Assembly (NCBI GenBank): GCA_947460825.1
Contig: CANHHA010000012.1
Span: 1-64,000, forward strand
Source: Flavobacteriales bacterium
GTDB lineage: Bacteria; Bacteroidota; Bacteroidia; Flavobacteriales_D; Crocinitomicaceae
DNA length: 64,000 bases
Direction of reading: 5' to 3'
The position numbers and the translations under genes were made by a program. Shown piece by piece: positions 16,478 through 25,913 of this stretch. The notes beneath the pieces were generated by a model. The model ran no database searches. It saw only the letters and a program-made list of their open reading frames with translations, and was not told the DNA's origin. The first letter of the stretch is position 1; every line of letters starts with the position of its first letter.

Positions 16478-17893
16478 ATGAAGACTATTTTACTTCCAAT
16501 ATTTTTGCTTTCTTATCTAAATATACTGTGTCAACAATGGATCGACCAACAGTATGCATACGACAGTACATTAAATGAACCTTATGGCACTTCGATTGAT
16601 TTCAATGGAAACACCGTCAATTTAGCCATGGACATCTATGAACCTAAATGTCCTGTGAATTCTCAAATTTCACGTTGGCCCCTGCTTATCGTAATCCATG
16701 GAGGGGCTTTTATCGAGGGGTCAAAAAACGATGCAAGCGTTCAAGACTATTGTAAAGAATTTGCCAGAAGAGGATACGTAACCGCAAGCATTTCTTATCG
16801 CTTAGGTTTTATTTCTGATGAAAATACTTGGAGCTGTAATTATCCGAGCTATAATTGTTTGTTTGCGAGTGATACGGCTGAATGGATCAGGGCAAATTAT
16901 CGTGGTATTCAAGACGCAAAAGGCGCACTTCGTTATTTGATTAATAGGAACCAACAATTCTCAATTGATACAAATAACGTGTTTCTTGTTGGGGAAAGTG
17001 CTGGTTCTTTTATTGCCTTGGGTGTTGGTTTAATGAACGACATGCAAGAGCGTCCGTCATCTACTTTTGCATTACCCTCATTACCTGCACCGAATGCAAA
17101 TATGTCCAACTGTACACATAATGTTGGGGAAGTTTTCACAGCGAGTATTTCTCGTCCAGATTTGGGGGATATTGATGGCTATATTGAACCATCACAAGTG
17201 CATTATACCATTAAGGGTATTGGGAATATGTTCGGGGCAATGTTCAACAACTTATTGATAAACCATCCTGCCAATGTCGCTAAACCAGCCATTTATTCCT
17301 ATCATCAACCTTGCGATATAATTGTGCCAATAGATAGCAAGGAGGTTTTCTGGGGATTAGATTGGTGTATGACCAATGGATATAATTGTTACGCAATAGC
17401 CAATACTCCAATTGTTCACGGAAGCCAAAAAATCAGTGACTGGAATAATCAAGGAAATTATGGCTACAACATTCAAAACAATTTCACTGCGAACAATTTT
17501 CCAAATCAATTTGCTTTCGTACCGGGAAGTTGTTTAGATCAGGTGAACAATCCTTGCCATGCCTATGACAATATGAATTTGAGACAACTCCAAATGGCAA
17601 CTTTTTTCGCCCCAATGATAACCAGTAATGAAATTTGTCAATCGCTATCGTTAATTGAACCAACTTATTATTTCAACCTTTATCCGAATCCCTCGCAGGA
17701 TAACGTATCGCTCTATACAAACGTTACAGGTCAGATAACTATCGAAATTCTTGATCTTGCAGGAAAATCGATTCTGACACATTACAACCCATCCGGTTCA
17801 ATTTCACTTGTGAATTTGAAGCAAGGCATATACCTTGTTAAGGTTGAATCCGATGGAAAAACTGTCGGGTTAATTCGGTTAATAAAAAACTAG
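16478..17893 (+). CDS. Secreted carboxylesterase-type alpha/beta hydrolase with T9SS sorting domain
   Basis: 471 residues. The signal peptide is about 1-18. The hydrolase part resembles the hormone-sensitive lipase/carboxylesterase group: the oxyanion motif IHGGAF (72-77) and the nucleophile elbow GESAG with S174. A late His is near NTPIVHGS. Many Cys residues suggest disulfides. The final 75 residues start with LYPNPSQD and end GLIRLIKN, a type A T9SS sorting domain. The substrate is unknown; an ester of a plant or algal polymer or a lipid is possible. It follows the other T9SS cargo gene but has its own transcript, since a terminator lies between. Its stop shares the tetranucleotide CTAG with the convergent pdhB stop. 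Confidence 0.87.
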   Translation: MKTILLPIFLLSYLNILCQQWIDQQYAYDSTLNEPYGTSIDFNGNTVNLAMDIYEPKCPVNSQISRWPLLIVIHGGAFIEGSKNDASVQDYCKEFARRGYVTASISYRLGFISDENTWSCNYPSYNCLFASDTAEWIRANYRGIQDAKGALRYLINRNQQFSIDTNNVFLVGESAGSFIALGVGLMNDMQERPSSTFALPSLPAPNANMSNCTHNVGEVFTASISRPDLGDIDGYIEPSQVHYTIKGIGNMFGAMFNNLLINHPANVAKPAIYSYHQPCDIIVPIDSKEVFWGLDWCMTNGYNCYAIANTPIVHGSQKISDWNNQGNYGYNIQNNFTANNFPNQFAFVPGSCLDQVNNPCHAYDNMNLRQLQMATFFAPMITSNEICQSLSLIEPTYYFNLYPNPSQDNVSLYTNVTGQITIEILDLAGKSILTHYNPSGSISLVNLKQGIYLVKVESDGKTVGLIRLIKN

Positions 17894-18873
17894 GATGCTA
17901 TATAAAGTGTCCTTTTAACTGCTTTAATCAGGCGATTCACATTGGGCAGGGCCTCATCAATTAAGGACGGAGAAAACGCAAACGGCGTATCCGTTTGTGT
18001 TACACGCTCTACGGGTGCATCTAAATAATCGAACGCATATCGCTGCAGGTGGTACGCGATTTCAGAAGAGATACTTGCCAAAGGCCAAGATTCTTCAAGC
18101 ACCACGCAGCGGTTCGTTTTCTTAATGGATTCAACAATCGTATGATAATCCAGTGGACGAATCGTACGAAGGTCAATGATTTCAGCATGAATGTTTTCTT
18201 TGGCCAACTCCTCAGCAGCTTCATAAGCCACTTTGATGATTTTGCCAAAAGAAACAATGGTAACATCTGTTCCTTTACGCTTAACATCTGCTACCCCAAT
18301 TGGAATGATGTACTCACCCTCTGGGACTTCTCCTTTATCACCATACATTTTTTCAGATTCCAAAAAGACCACAGGATCTTCATCTCGAATGGCAGCTTTT
18401 AACAAGCCTTTCGCATCCGCGGGATTTGAAGGGGTAATCACTTTTAACCCAGGAACGTGCGCATAAAATGCTTCAAAACTTTGGGAATGGGTAGCTCCTA
18501 ACTGTCCTGCCGTTCCGTTCCCACCACGGAAAACAATCGGACAATGATACTGCCCCCCAGACATTTGCAACATTTTCGCTGCCGAATTAATAATTTGATC
18601 TGCAGCAAGTATTGCGAAATTCCATGTCATAAATTCAACAATCGGTCGCAGTCCATTCATGGATGCACCCACGGCGATTCCAGCAAAGCCTAATTCAGCG
18701 ATCGGGGTATCAATAACCCGTTTCGGACCAAATTCATCCAGCATTCCTTGGGAAACCTTATATGCGCCATTGTACTCGGCGACTTCTTCTCCAAGCAGAA
18801 ATACGGAGGAATCTCTCCTCATTTCTTCGGACATTGCTTCTCTTAAAGCTTCTCGGAACTGAATTGTTTTCAT
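17890..18873 (-). CDS. pdhB: Pyruvate dehydrogenase E1 component, beta subunit
   Basis: Beta subunit of the thiamine-diphosphate enzyme E1 of the pyruvate dehydrogenase complex, in the cytosol. The N-terminal half has FLLGEEVAEYNGAYKVSQG and the cofactor-contacting GEEVA, and IDTPIAELGFAGIAVGA. The second half is the transketolase C-terminal domain (DVTIVSFGK, EIIDLRTIRPLD). 327 residues is normal. The alpha subunit is not next to it. Branched-chain 2-oxoacid dehydrogenase beta is the alternative, but the sequence reads closer to pyruvate dehydrogenase. It has its own -7 box in the 60-bp gap after clpX. Confidence 0.9.
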   Translation of the reverse strand: MKTIQFREALREAMSEEMRRDSSVFLLGEEVAEYNGAYKVSQGMLDEFGPKRVIDTPIAELGFAGIAVGASMNGLRPIVEFMTWNFAILAADQIINSAAKMLQMSGGQYHCPIVFRGGNGTAGQLGATHSQSFEAFYAHVPGLKVITPSNPADAKGLLKAAIRDEDPVVFLESEKMYGDKGEVPEGEYIIPIGVADVKRKGTDVTIVSFGKIIKVAYEAAEELAKENIHAEIIDLRTIRPLDYHTIVESIKKTNRCVVLEESWPLASISSEIAYHLQRYAFDYLDAPVERVTQTDTPFAFSPSLIDEALPNVNRLIKAVKRTLYIAS

Positions 18874-18902
18874 GATATAGGTAATATGTTGTAAACGAGG
18901 TA

Positions 18903-18910
18903 CAAAGTTA
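18903..18910 (-). promoter_or_regulatory. Putative -7 box for pdhB
   Basis: Reads TAACTTTG on the minus strand, an exact TAnnTTTG match, 29 nt before the pdhB ATG. A matching -33 element at proper spacing is not evident. Confidence 0.5.
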
Positions 18911-18933
18911 ATAAACGAGTCAATAAAAATTAA

Positions 18934-20163
18934 CTACGCAGCAAATAATGTAGCGACTTTAGATTTATTAAAGACTGTTTCTGCGTATTCCAAGGAAACG
19001 TGAAACTTTTTCTTGTTTGTAGAAGGAAATTCATACATGGCATCCATAAAAATTGCCTCACAAATAGACCGTAACCCACGGGCTCCTAATTCAAATTCAA
19101 TCGCTTTATCTACGATAAAATCCAACACGGACTGATCGAAGGTGAGGCGAATGCCATCCAATTCAAACACTTTTACGAATTGTTTCATTAACGCGTTTTT
19201 GGGTTCTGTTAAGATGCGGCGAAGCGCAATACGATCAAGGGGAACCAAATGACTTAACACCGGGAAGCGCCCAATTAATTCTGGAATCAATCCATAATTC
19301 TTTAAATCCGTTGGAGAAATATAACTCAACAAATCTACAGGCTCAACACTGGCTTTTTCCTTCATTGAAAACCCAATCGCCGTCTTATTCACTCGATTCG
19401 CAATCAGCCGCTCTATTCCGTCAAATGCTCCACCACAAACAAACAGGATATTTCTAGTATCGAGTTGAATGAGCTTTTGCTCTGGATGTTTTCGTCCGCC
19501 TTGAGGGGGAACATTCACGATGGTTCCTTCGAGTAATTTCAACAAGGCTTGTTGCACCCCTTCACCAGAGACATCGCGAGTAATTGATGGATTATCCTTT
19601 TTACGAGCAATTTTATCTATTTCGTCAATAAAAACAATCCCACGTTGGGCTTTTTCTACGTTATAATCTGAAGCTTGCAACAGACGTGTTAATATAGTTT
19701 CTACATCTTCCCCTACATATCCAGCTTCCGTGAGTACTGTCGCATCAGCAATACAAAAAGGAACATCCAAGAGGTTCGCAATGGTTTTCGCCAGTAACGT
19801 TTTTCCAGTGCCCGTTCTTCCAACCAACACAATGTTTGATTTTTCAATTTGAACATCAGACTCCAATAGATTGGCCTCAAGACGCTTGTAGTGATTATAC
19901 ACCGCGACACTTAGTACTTTCTTTGCATCCTCTTGTCCAATCACAAACTCGTCTAACTTAGCGCTCAGTTCTTTTGGTTTTAGGGCACTGAACGCCGAGC
20001 GGTCTTTGGGTGATTCCACGTGATTGCGATTCAACTCACTATCTACAATACGCTTGGCTTGTATTACACATTCATCACATATCACAGCAGAAGCCCCTGA
20101 CACCAAAACATGCGGATGTATTATTTCATTCCCGCAAAAAGAACATTCTCGTTTCGAGGTCAT
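18934..20163 (-). CDS. clpX: ClpX, ATPase subunit of the ClpXP protease
   Basis: AAA+ unfoldase that recognises tagged proteins and feeds them to ClpP. The N-terminal zinc-binding domain has CSFCGNE and CDECV (four Cys). The AAA+ core has Walker A GRTGTGKT, Walker [11 protein letters not shown], the pore loop GYVGEDVE and the RKH-type loop GGRKHPEQ. The C-terminal small domain ends the 409 residues. It follows clpP with a 1-bp gap, the classical clpP-clpX order, so both subunits come from one mRNA. Confidence 0.98.
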   Translation of the reverse strand: MTSKRECSFCGNEIIHPHVLVSGASAVICDECVIQAKRIVDSELNRNHVESPKDRSAFSALKPKELSAKLDEFVIGQEDAKKVLSVAVYNHYKRLEANLLESDVQIEKSNIVLVGRTGTGKTLLAKTIANLLDVPFCIADATVLTEAGYVGEDVETILTRLLQASDYNVEKAQRGIVFIDEIDKIARKKDNPSITRDVSGEGVQQALLKLLEGTIVNVPPQGGRKHPEQKLIQLDTRNILFVCGGAFDGIERLIANRVNKTAIGFSMKEKASVEPVDLLSYISPTDLKNYGLIPELIGRFPVLSHLVPLDRIALRRILTEPKNALMKQFVKVFELDGIRLTFDQSVLDFIVDKAIEFELGARGLRSICEAIFMDAMYEFPSTNKKKFHVSLEYAETVFNKSKVATLFAA

Positions 20164-20164
20164 C

Positions 20165-20833
20165 TTATTTTGGATTTCTCAACAACACCTCATCCACCAT
20201 GCCATATGCTTTCGCCTCTTCCGATGTCATCCAATAATCACGGTCTGAATCTTGCCACACCTTTTCATAGTCTTGTTTCGAATGCGTTGCGATGATGTCG
20301 TACAATTCCTTCTTTAATTTCTGAATCTCACGGGCTGTAATTTCAATGTCTGACGCTTGACCTTGTGCACCACCCAAGGGTTGATGAATCATTACGCGCG
20401 CATGCTTTAAAGCACTTCGTTTACCTTCTGCCCCCGCACACAACAATACTGCACCCATAGACGCTGCAATTCCTGTACAAATGGTAGCAACATCTGGTCT
20501 AATATACTGCATGGTGTCATAAATCCCTAAGCCCGCGTAGACTGAACCGCCAGGAGAATTCATATAAATCTGAATGTCTTTCTTCGCGTCTAAGGATTCC
20601 AAGAATAGCAATTGCGCATTGATGATATTCGCTACTTGATCGTTAATGCCTGTACCTAGAAAGATGATTCTGTCCATCATTAATCGAGAAAATACATCCA
20701 TTTGGGTCATATTCATTGGGCGTTCCTCAATAATGTAAGGGGTCATTGATGATTCAATAAAATGTCCAAGGTGCATGCTGCTTAAACCTACATGCTTGGT
20801 CGCATATTTTAAAAATTCTTGTCCTTCGTTCAT
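20165..20833 (-). CDS. clpP: ClpP, proteolytic subunit
   Basis: Serine peptidase that forms the double heptameric chamber used by ClpX. From the ATG at 20833 it has 222 residues with S125 (GIAASMGA), H150 (ARVMIHQP) and D199 (SDRDYWM) as the triad. It starts about 25 residues before the usual mature N-terminus, so a short propeptide or a longer axial loop is likely. An in-frame start at 20884 would cross the -7 box at 20852-20859 and is not favoured. First gene of the clpP-clpX pair. Confidence 0.97.
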   Translation of the reverse strand: MNEGQEFLKYATKHVGLSSMHLGHFIESSMTPYIIEERPMNMTQMDVFSRLMMDRIIFLGTGINDQVANIINAQLLFLESLDAKKDIQIYMNSPGGSVYAGLGIYDTMQYIRPDVATICTGIAASMGAVLLCAGAEGKRSALKHARVMIHQPLGGAQGQASDIEITAREIQKLKKELYDIIATHSKQDYEKVWQDSDRDYWMTSEEAKAYGMVDEVLLRNPK

Positions 20834-20851
20834 ATGTGTTTGATTATTTTT

Positions 20852-20859
20852 CAAAATTA
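20852..20859 (-). promoter_or_regulatory. Putative -7 box for clpP-clpX
   Basis: Reads TAATTTTG on the minus strand (exact TAnnTTTG), 18 nt before the clpP ATG at 20833. It helps reject the longer start at 20884. Confidence 0.55.
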
Positions 20860-20906
20860 ACCAAAACGAGCCACACTTTCGCATCTATGTTTCTATTTTT
20901 ACAGAA

Positions 20907-21827
20907 ATGCTCGTACCTGATCAGATTTCAAATGCTAAAATCATCTATTCTCCGTTAAACTGGGGAATGGGACATGTGAGTAGATCCATACCGATTCTTA
21001 AACAATTATTAAAGCAAAACAACTCAATTATTGTATTTTGTAGTGCTGAGCAGGAAAAAATCTATGTGCAATACTTTAATAACCTGTGCTATGAACGACA
21101 TGAACCCTACGATTTTTCATTTCAATCAGACGGATTCACGCTGCTGCGATTCATGGCACAGCTTCCGAGTTTAATCCTACAGCATTTAAAGGAAAAGAAG
21201 CGTATCAAGGCCTACCTTAGGTCGAATCCAACGGACTATACCATCAGTGACCAACGGTTTGGATTTCGCAATAAATCGGTGTTTTCTATATTCATTACCC
21301 ATCAGTGTACGCTGCCAATTCCCTGGTATTTTGGGATTGGGCAGCTCATTAATCGATGCTTAATCGGGCAGTTTGATCAAACATGGATTCTAGATGATGT
21401 GCAAAAGCGCTATGCGGGTGTGTTATCTAGAAAACTCCATACAGATCACCAATATCTTGGATTAAAATCACGGTTTCTCATAACGAGACCATTTGGCATA
21501 CAGGAAAAACACTTACAGGTTTTGATATTGAATGGTCCTAGCGAATTTCACCACCTCTTAGTAGAAGCATTTCGCGAGGAGTTAGACCAAATCCATGTAA
21601 TCATTGGAGAAAGACATCAAGGCTTGGAAGGGAAGCGCCACATATCATCATGGAAAGAGGCTGATGAGGTATTAATGCAAGCGGCGGTGATTTATAGCTT
21701 TAGCGGGTATTCCACATTAATGGATGTGATTCAATTGGGTTGCGTCTGGAAATGTATTCCTACCCCAGGACAAAGGGAGCAAGAATATATATACAAAAAA
21801 ACCCTAGCCGATGGACTAGGGTCTTAA
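20907..21827 (+). CDS. MurG-like (GT-B fold) glycosyltransferase of unknown substrate
   Basis: 306 residues. The N-terminus SPLNWGMGHVSRSIPIL is a glycine-rich loop like that of MurG and related GT-B enzymes (GMGH.SRS.P). A second Rossmann-like half ends with SFSGYSTLMDVIQLG and PTPGQREQEY, matching the nucleotide-sugar site of such enzymes. The protein stops early after that segment, so it is at the short end for the fold, but the frame is clean. Acceptor unknown; a lipid or surface glycan is likely. Its last codons also form the terminator of the convergent OmpA-like gene. Confidence 0.8.
   Translation: MLVPDQISNAKIIYSPLNWGMGHVSRSIPILKQLLKQNNSIIVFCSAEQEKIYVQYFNNLCYERHEPYDFSFQSDGFTLLRFMAQLPSLILQHLKEKKRIKAYLRSNPTDYTISDQRFGFRNKSVFSIFITHQCTLPIPWYFGIGQLINRCLIGQFDQTWILDDVQKRYAGVLSRKLHTDHQYLGLKSRFLITRPFGIQEKHLQVLILNGPSEFHHLLVEAFREELDQIHVIIGERHQGLEGKRHISSWKEADEVLMQAAVIYSFSGYSTLMDVIQLGCVWKCIPTPGQREQEYIYKKTLADGLGS
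21795..21822 (-). terminator. Terminator of the OmpA-like gene, inside the convergent gene
   Basis: ACCCTAG (21801-21807) pairs with CTAGGGT (21816-21822). On the minus strand a run of six T's (21800-21795) follows. It lies about 22 nt past the stop codon at 21845, within codons of the plus-strand glycosyltransferase. Confidence 0.8.
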
Positions 21828-21844
21828 TTTGAAAATCAAGGCGA

Positions 21845-23557
21845 TTAGTTAACCGCAGCTGTAAACGAACCGTCGTTCATGAATTTGATAAACTCACGGT
21901 CTTTTGACGCTTTCTCTTTGTACTTTTTATCTTTTGAAATCGCAGATTTTAAATTGCTTACCACAGCATCTACACCTGCATTAGAACGCGCAGCGATGAT
22001 TGCTTTTAAGTAATATCCGTCTGCAGACTCTTTGTCCTTGCTTGCCGCTAACGTTTTGCTTGCTTCATCTAAGCTACCGTTTAGCACTGAAGCCAGGGCC
22101 TTGTTGAAGGTTGCCTCTGAACCACACGCAGTAATTGCGGTGCTATATTTACCTTCTAGGATCATAATCACTGCATTGTTGTAAGAAACTTCTACACTTT
22201 TATCTTTTACTTGAGAAAGCATTTTCTTAGCGGTAGCACGATCGCCTTGCGACATAGCTACTCCAGCTAAATTGTTCTTTGTTTTTGTATTGTCTTTAAC
22301 ATTAAGTGCTTTTTCTAGATTCGTTTTTGCTTTGGCTACATTTCCTTGCATGTAAGCAACCGCACCTGCATTATTTAATGCACGAACATCGGCTGGGTAG
22401 GCTAATGCTGCTGCGTCGTAAATTTTACCTTGTTCGTTTAAATCTTTAACCAACGTAGATGCGGTAAAAATCAATTCATCAGCAGACATAGCTGAAGGAG
22501 AAGCACTCGCTTTAGCGCGCAATTCGTCGTCAGAAAGCCCTTGCTCTGTGTAATTAACCACGATTACAGCACGGCGAATTTTTGGAAAAACTTCTTTTTC
22601 AAGTTGTGTAAATCCTTTTCCTAAAGCCACTAAATCATTTTCACGTTGCTTTGGGTCGTTGGTCATCGTGAGCACTCGTAAAAATAAATCCTTGTCTGTT
22701 TGAGGGATAGATATTGATCGTTCCAACTCTACTTTAAATCCTTCAAAATCTTCTCCCAAACCTGCAGTAACATAATTCGAAGAATCGGAAAACATCATCA
22801 AATTACTCTTTTTCATCAAATCCATAAAGGCTTTGCGAGCTGCCTTAGAGCGTGTTCCTGACAAGTTATTGTTAAAGGTTTCTTCGCCGTCCGGGGAAGC
22901 ATAGCCTTTAATATCAATCCCATTGATTTTAATTTTTGGATTTAACTGCGCAGCTTGTATCCAAGCCACCAAGTCAGTTACGTCCTTGTCTTTCATTTCT
23001 GCAGCGCGTACATCAGATTTACCTTTCAGATAATTCACTTCAGCGATGGCTGTCTTTTCAAAGGATCTAGGAATCGTTGCTGTTTCAGTTAACATTTTAA
23101 AGGTAGGCTGCACCAACAATGGGGTAATAATCGTTGCATCTGCTAACTTGGTAACTGGAAGTGCTTCTTTAGATTTTTCTTTCGTTCCTTTAAACACTTT
23201 ACCCGTTAACGTTAAGTCTGCAGCTTCCATGGAAGCGTTATACGCTACTGTTTCTGTAAACGTAGCTGTACCACCTGGTTTGAAGGTAATGCTTTGACCG
23301 TTTCCAGTGGCTTTTTCCCCTTGTATTTTCCATGTAGTTAATTTCGTAGCACCTAAAGAGGGAGTAATTTCAACACTCACTTTTTTCTTTATTCCTTTTG
23401 GTGGAATATTCACTGTCACTGATATTGCTACGCTGTCTCCATGCATCTCAAGAGGATTCGGGGTAGTTGAGTAGGACAACTCCTTTAACTGATCACAACT
23501 CGATACCGCAAGTGCAGCGACACCAAGGAACATAACTTTGTAAAAATTAAATTTCAT
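21845..23557 (-). CDS. OmpA-family lipoprotein with TPR-like C-terminal half
   Basis: 570 residues. Residues 1-20 are a lipoprotein signal (lipobox AVSSC, Cys21 region). A beta-rich N-terminal part (about 30-160) precedes an OmpA-like domain with INGIDIKGYASPDGEE and NNLSGTRSKAARKAF, which should bind peptidoglycan. About 360-560 is helical with tetratricopeptide-like units (DVRALNNAGAVAYMQGN, TKNNLAGVAMSQGDR). It probably anchors an outer-membrane assembly to the wall. It has its own consensus promoter right after folK and its own terminator, so it is expressed apart from the topA-to-folK unit. The order lipid anchor - OmpA - TPR is unusual; OmpA domains more often come last. Confidence 0.8.
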   Translation of the reverse strand: MKFNFYKVMFLGVAALAVSSCDQLKELSYSTTPNPLEMHGDSVAISVTVNIPPKGIKKKVSVEITPSLGATKLTTWKIQGEKATGNGQSITFKPGGTATFTETVAYNASMEAADLTLTGKVFKGTKEKSKEALPVTKLADATIITPLLVQPTFKMLTETATIPRSFEKTAIAEVNYLKGKSDVRAAEMKDKDVTDLVAWIQAAQLNPKIKINGIDIKGYASPDGEETFNNNLSGTRSKAARKAFMDLMKKSNLMMFSDSSNYVTAGLGEDFEGFKVELERSISIPQTDKDLFLRVLTMTNDPKQRENDLVALGKGFTQLEKEVFPKIRRAVIVVNYTEQGLSDDELRAKASASPSAMSADELIFTASTLVKDLNEQGKIYDAAALAYPADVRALNNAGAVAYMQGNVAKAKTNLEKALNVKDNTKTKNNLAGVAMSQGDRATAKKMLSQVKDKSVEVSYNNAVIMILEGKYSTAITACGSEATFNKALASVLNGSLDEASKTLAASKDKESADGYYLKAIIAARSNAGVDAVVSNLKSAISKDKKYKEKASKDREFIKFMNDGSFTAAVN

Positions 23558-23579
23558 AATTTATTGATTTTAGGCAGGT

Positions 23580-23610
23580 CAAATTTAACTAAATAATTAA
23601 ACAAATCAAA
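23580..23610 (-). promoter_or_regulatory. Consensus promoter of the OmpA-like lipoprotein gene
   Basis: On the minus strand TTTG (23610-23607), 19 bp, TAAATTTG (23587-23580): an exact match to the Bacteroidota -33/-7 consensus. The -33 box overlaps the folK stop codon (TGA, 23608-23606). The ATG lies 22 nt downstream. Confidence 0.8.
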
Positions 23611-24034
23611 TATTTAATGATTCCACTAATTTAATTAGGGGTAAATAAACAAACGGGCGCATGTTCCACTGCGGATGTGGTATAATTAGTTTTTCATCAT
23701 TAAAGACTAACGTATTGAAGAAAATGATATCAATATCTATCGGTCGATCTTGGTATCCGTTTGAATTAGATTTTTCTACACGCCCTAATTGCCGCTCCAC
23801 ATCTTGTAATTGTTGCAATAACGCTAAGGGAGCTAATGTGGTGGATACTTTTACACAGACATTACAAAAATCATTGGGAGAAATAAATCCCAGCGGTTTA
23901 GAATAAAAATGGGACGACGATGCTAACACAGAAATACCTTGAAGCTCAAGGGCGGCTAGGGCATCGCTAATTTGTAATTCCCTATTCCCAAGATTAGAAC
24001 CCAAGGATAAATACACCTGATTTAATTCACCCAT
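23606..24034 (-). CDS. folK: Hydroxymethyl-dihydropterin pyrophosphokinase
   Basis: Transfers pyrophosphate from ATP to 6-hydroxymethyl-7,8-dihydropterin in folate synthesis. The start VYLSLGSNLGNRE and the core DRPIDIDIIFF (Mg2+ and ATP binding) are HPPK signatures. LIIPHPQWNMRPFVYLPL closes the fold. 142 residues is normal for the monofunctional enzyme. It overlaps the end of gldD by 13 nt and is last in the topA - ssb - gldE - gldD - folK unit. Confidence 0.95.
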   Translation of the reverse strand: MGELNQVYLSLGSNLGNRELQISDALAALELQGISVLASSSHFYSKPLGFISPNDFCNVCVKVSTTLAPLALLQQLQDVERQLGRVEKSNSNGYQDRPIDIDIIFFNTLVFNDEKLIIPHPQWNMRPFVYLPLIKLVESLNI

Positions 24035-24621
24035 CGAAAGCTACGTAGCATGCGATTCAGGTCCACATTCAAGTAATCTAATGTAGGCCTTAAACTGTCG
24101 TAATTGGGGCGGCAATTAAGCAGAATTTCACCCCGTATAAACCTAGAAGTAGAATCCGTTAGATAAAATTGGTAATTGGTTGCAACATTACCGCGCAATG
24201 TAAAAACCGTGCCGTAGACCTTCTTTTCTGGAGCAATGATTTGATCGAAATCGATGCGATCTGCTTTTATTTTGTGTTCATCTACCAAGTCGTTAGCTGT
24301 ATTTATCAAGGTGCTGAGTGAATCTTTCGAATTGAATTCTTTCAAGTAGACGAGCATGGTGCCGTTTAGCGGACCTAAATCAAATTCCTGAAACCCATAG
24401 CGGCTATCTCCGAGGTTCTGACGCATTGAAAACAGGTCGGAAAGCTCCATTTCGTAATTAAACATTGGATTCTTCGCCTTAAACTTAGCATAGGTATGTG
24501 GGGGGAAATCTGTCCGTAAATAACAATACGGTTTTGGAACAGGCTTTTTTTCATTGCACGATTCTAGCATTAATAAAAAGAAAACCAGAAATACTATTAA
24601 GCCCTGTGCACCTTTACCCAT
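24022..24621 (-). CDS. gldD: Gliding motility lipoprotein GldD
   Basis: Bacteroidota lipoprotein required for gliding and surface secretion in Flavobacterium. Here it has 199 residues with a lipoprotein signal whose lipobox is LMLESC (Cys22). The family start PKPYCYLRTDFP matches the PKPRGYFRI..P pattern I recall for GldD. The C-terminal RGEILLNCRPNYDSL..TLDYL and FRWVN are also typical. Its start overlaps the end of gldE by 25 nt, in the gldE-gldD order known from flavobacteria. Confidence 0.85.
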   Translation of the reverse strand: MGKGAQGLIVFLVFFLLMLESCNEKKPVPKPYCYLRTDFPPHTYAKFKAKNPMFNYEMELSDLFSMRQNLGDSRYGFQEFDLGPLNGTMLVYLKEFNSKDSLSTLINTANDLVDEHKIKADRIDFDQIIAPEKKVYGTVFTLRGNVATNYQFYLTDSTSRFIRGEILLNCRPNYDSLRPTLDYLNVDLNRMLRSFRWVN

Positions 24622-25904
24622 TTTATTCTGCGTTTATCGGAGGCAATTACCGAAAGTTTAATGTCACCTTGCGTGATCGACTCCTTGTTTTTTAATATTC
24701 TGCCTGCTTGTTCTACAATAAACCCCCCAATCGTTTCTGCGTCGCCTTTAACGCGCTCAAAATCATCACCCTCCATATCCATTATTTTATAGAAATCTTT
24801 CAATGATGTTCGGCCTTCAAATGCAAAACTCCCATCCTCCATGCGTTTATATTCTACTTGATCGTCGTCAAATTCATCGGTAATATCGCCAACAATTTCC
24901 TCCAAAATATCCTCTAGCGTAACAATTCCACTGGCTCCCCCATATTCATCAACTACTACAGCCAGGTGCATTTTCATGCTTCTAAATTCTTGCAGTAAAT
25001 CATCAATCTTTTTGTTTTCTGGCACGAAGAAAGGCTTACGCATTAAATCCAGCCATGGAAACTCAGCAGATTCTTTTAAGTGAGGCAATAGATCTTTAAT
25101 GTATAAGATCCCAATGACATTATCTGCACTCTCTTTGTGGATTGGAATTCGTGAATACCCAAACTTCAATACGAACTCTATAACTTCGGAAAAAGGTATA
25201 TTGCTGGGAATGGAGGACATCTCAATTCTTGGAGTCATGATTTGCACCGCCTCCGTTTTTCCAAGCTTAACGATACCTTCCAATAACTTCTGCTCATCGG
25301 ATGACGAATTATCGTCCGTTGTAATTGCTATCGCCTGTTCCAATTCATCAGAAGAAATCCGAACATGTTTTCCGCCAATTCTACCGATAAAGTTTGTACC
25401 GTTAACCAACAGGGATTTCAACCAAGAAATGGGAGGAGTTCTGCGAATGACATCAATTGGCAAGGCCATAAACCGTGTAACTTTTGACGCATTATTTGCG
25501 CCATAAATCTTCGGAATCACTTCGCCTGTGATTAAAATCAACAAGGTGATTCCAAAAATTTCCACCAAGAGTTTAGATACTTCGCTGTAACCATCCATCA
25601 TTTTATTGAGAATCAGCGTGGACAATATAACGATACCCACATTGACGAAATTGATAGAAATTAAAAGTAATGCGATGAGTTCGCGAGGCTTGGAGAGTAA
25701 GTCTAAAATTATACCAGAAATCTTGGAGTTTTCTGATTTTAGGCGGTCTTTTTCTTGAGGATTCAATGAGAAAAAAGCGGATTCCGAACTGGTAGTAATT
25801 GCCGCTAAAATGAGCAAAAGAACAATAATAGACGAATACGTGGTCTCCGTGTTCGTCCAGGATACTTGGGCCAACAAGGGCCGTATGGGGGAGGGATCGG
25901 GCAT
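24597..25904 (-). CDS. gldE: GldE, CBS-domain membrane protein (CorC/HlyC family)
   Basis: 435 residues. About 25-200 is a DUF21/CNNM transmembrane domain with four hydrophobic segments (IIVLLLILAAITTSSESAFFSL, ALLLISINFVNVGIVIL). Two CBS domains follow (about 215-340; VVVDEYGGASGIVTLEDILEEIVG is the second). A CorC/HlyC C-terminal domain ends the protein. In flavobacteria GldE supports GldD. The fold is shared with magnesium/cobalt efflux proteins, so ion transport cannot be excluded. The name rests on the ssb - gldE - gldD context. Confidence 0.85.
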   Translation of the reverse strand: MPDPSPIRPLLAQVSWTNTETTYSSIIVLLLILAAITTSSESAFFSLNPQEKDRLKSENSKISGIILDLLSKPRELIALLLISINFVNVGIVILSTLILNKMMDGYSEVSKLLVEIFGITLLILITGEVIPKIYGANNASKVTRFMALPIDVIRRTPPISWLKSLLVNGTNFIGRIGGKHVRISSDELEQAIAITTDDNSSSDEQKLLEGIVKLGKTEAVQIMTPRIEMSSIPSNIPFSEVIEFVLKFGYSRIPIHKESADNVIGILYIKDLLPHLKESAEFPWLDLMRKPFFVPENKKIDDLLQEFRSMKMHLAVVVDEYGGASGIVTLEDILEEIVGDITDEFDDDQVEYKRMEDGSFAFEGRTSLKDFYKIMDMEGDDFERVKGDAETIGGFIVEQAGRILKNKESITQGDIKLSVIASDKRRIKWVKVHRA

Positions 25905-25913
25905 GCCTATAAA

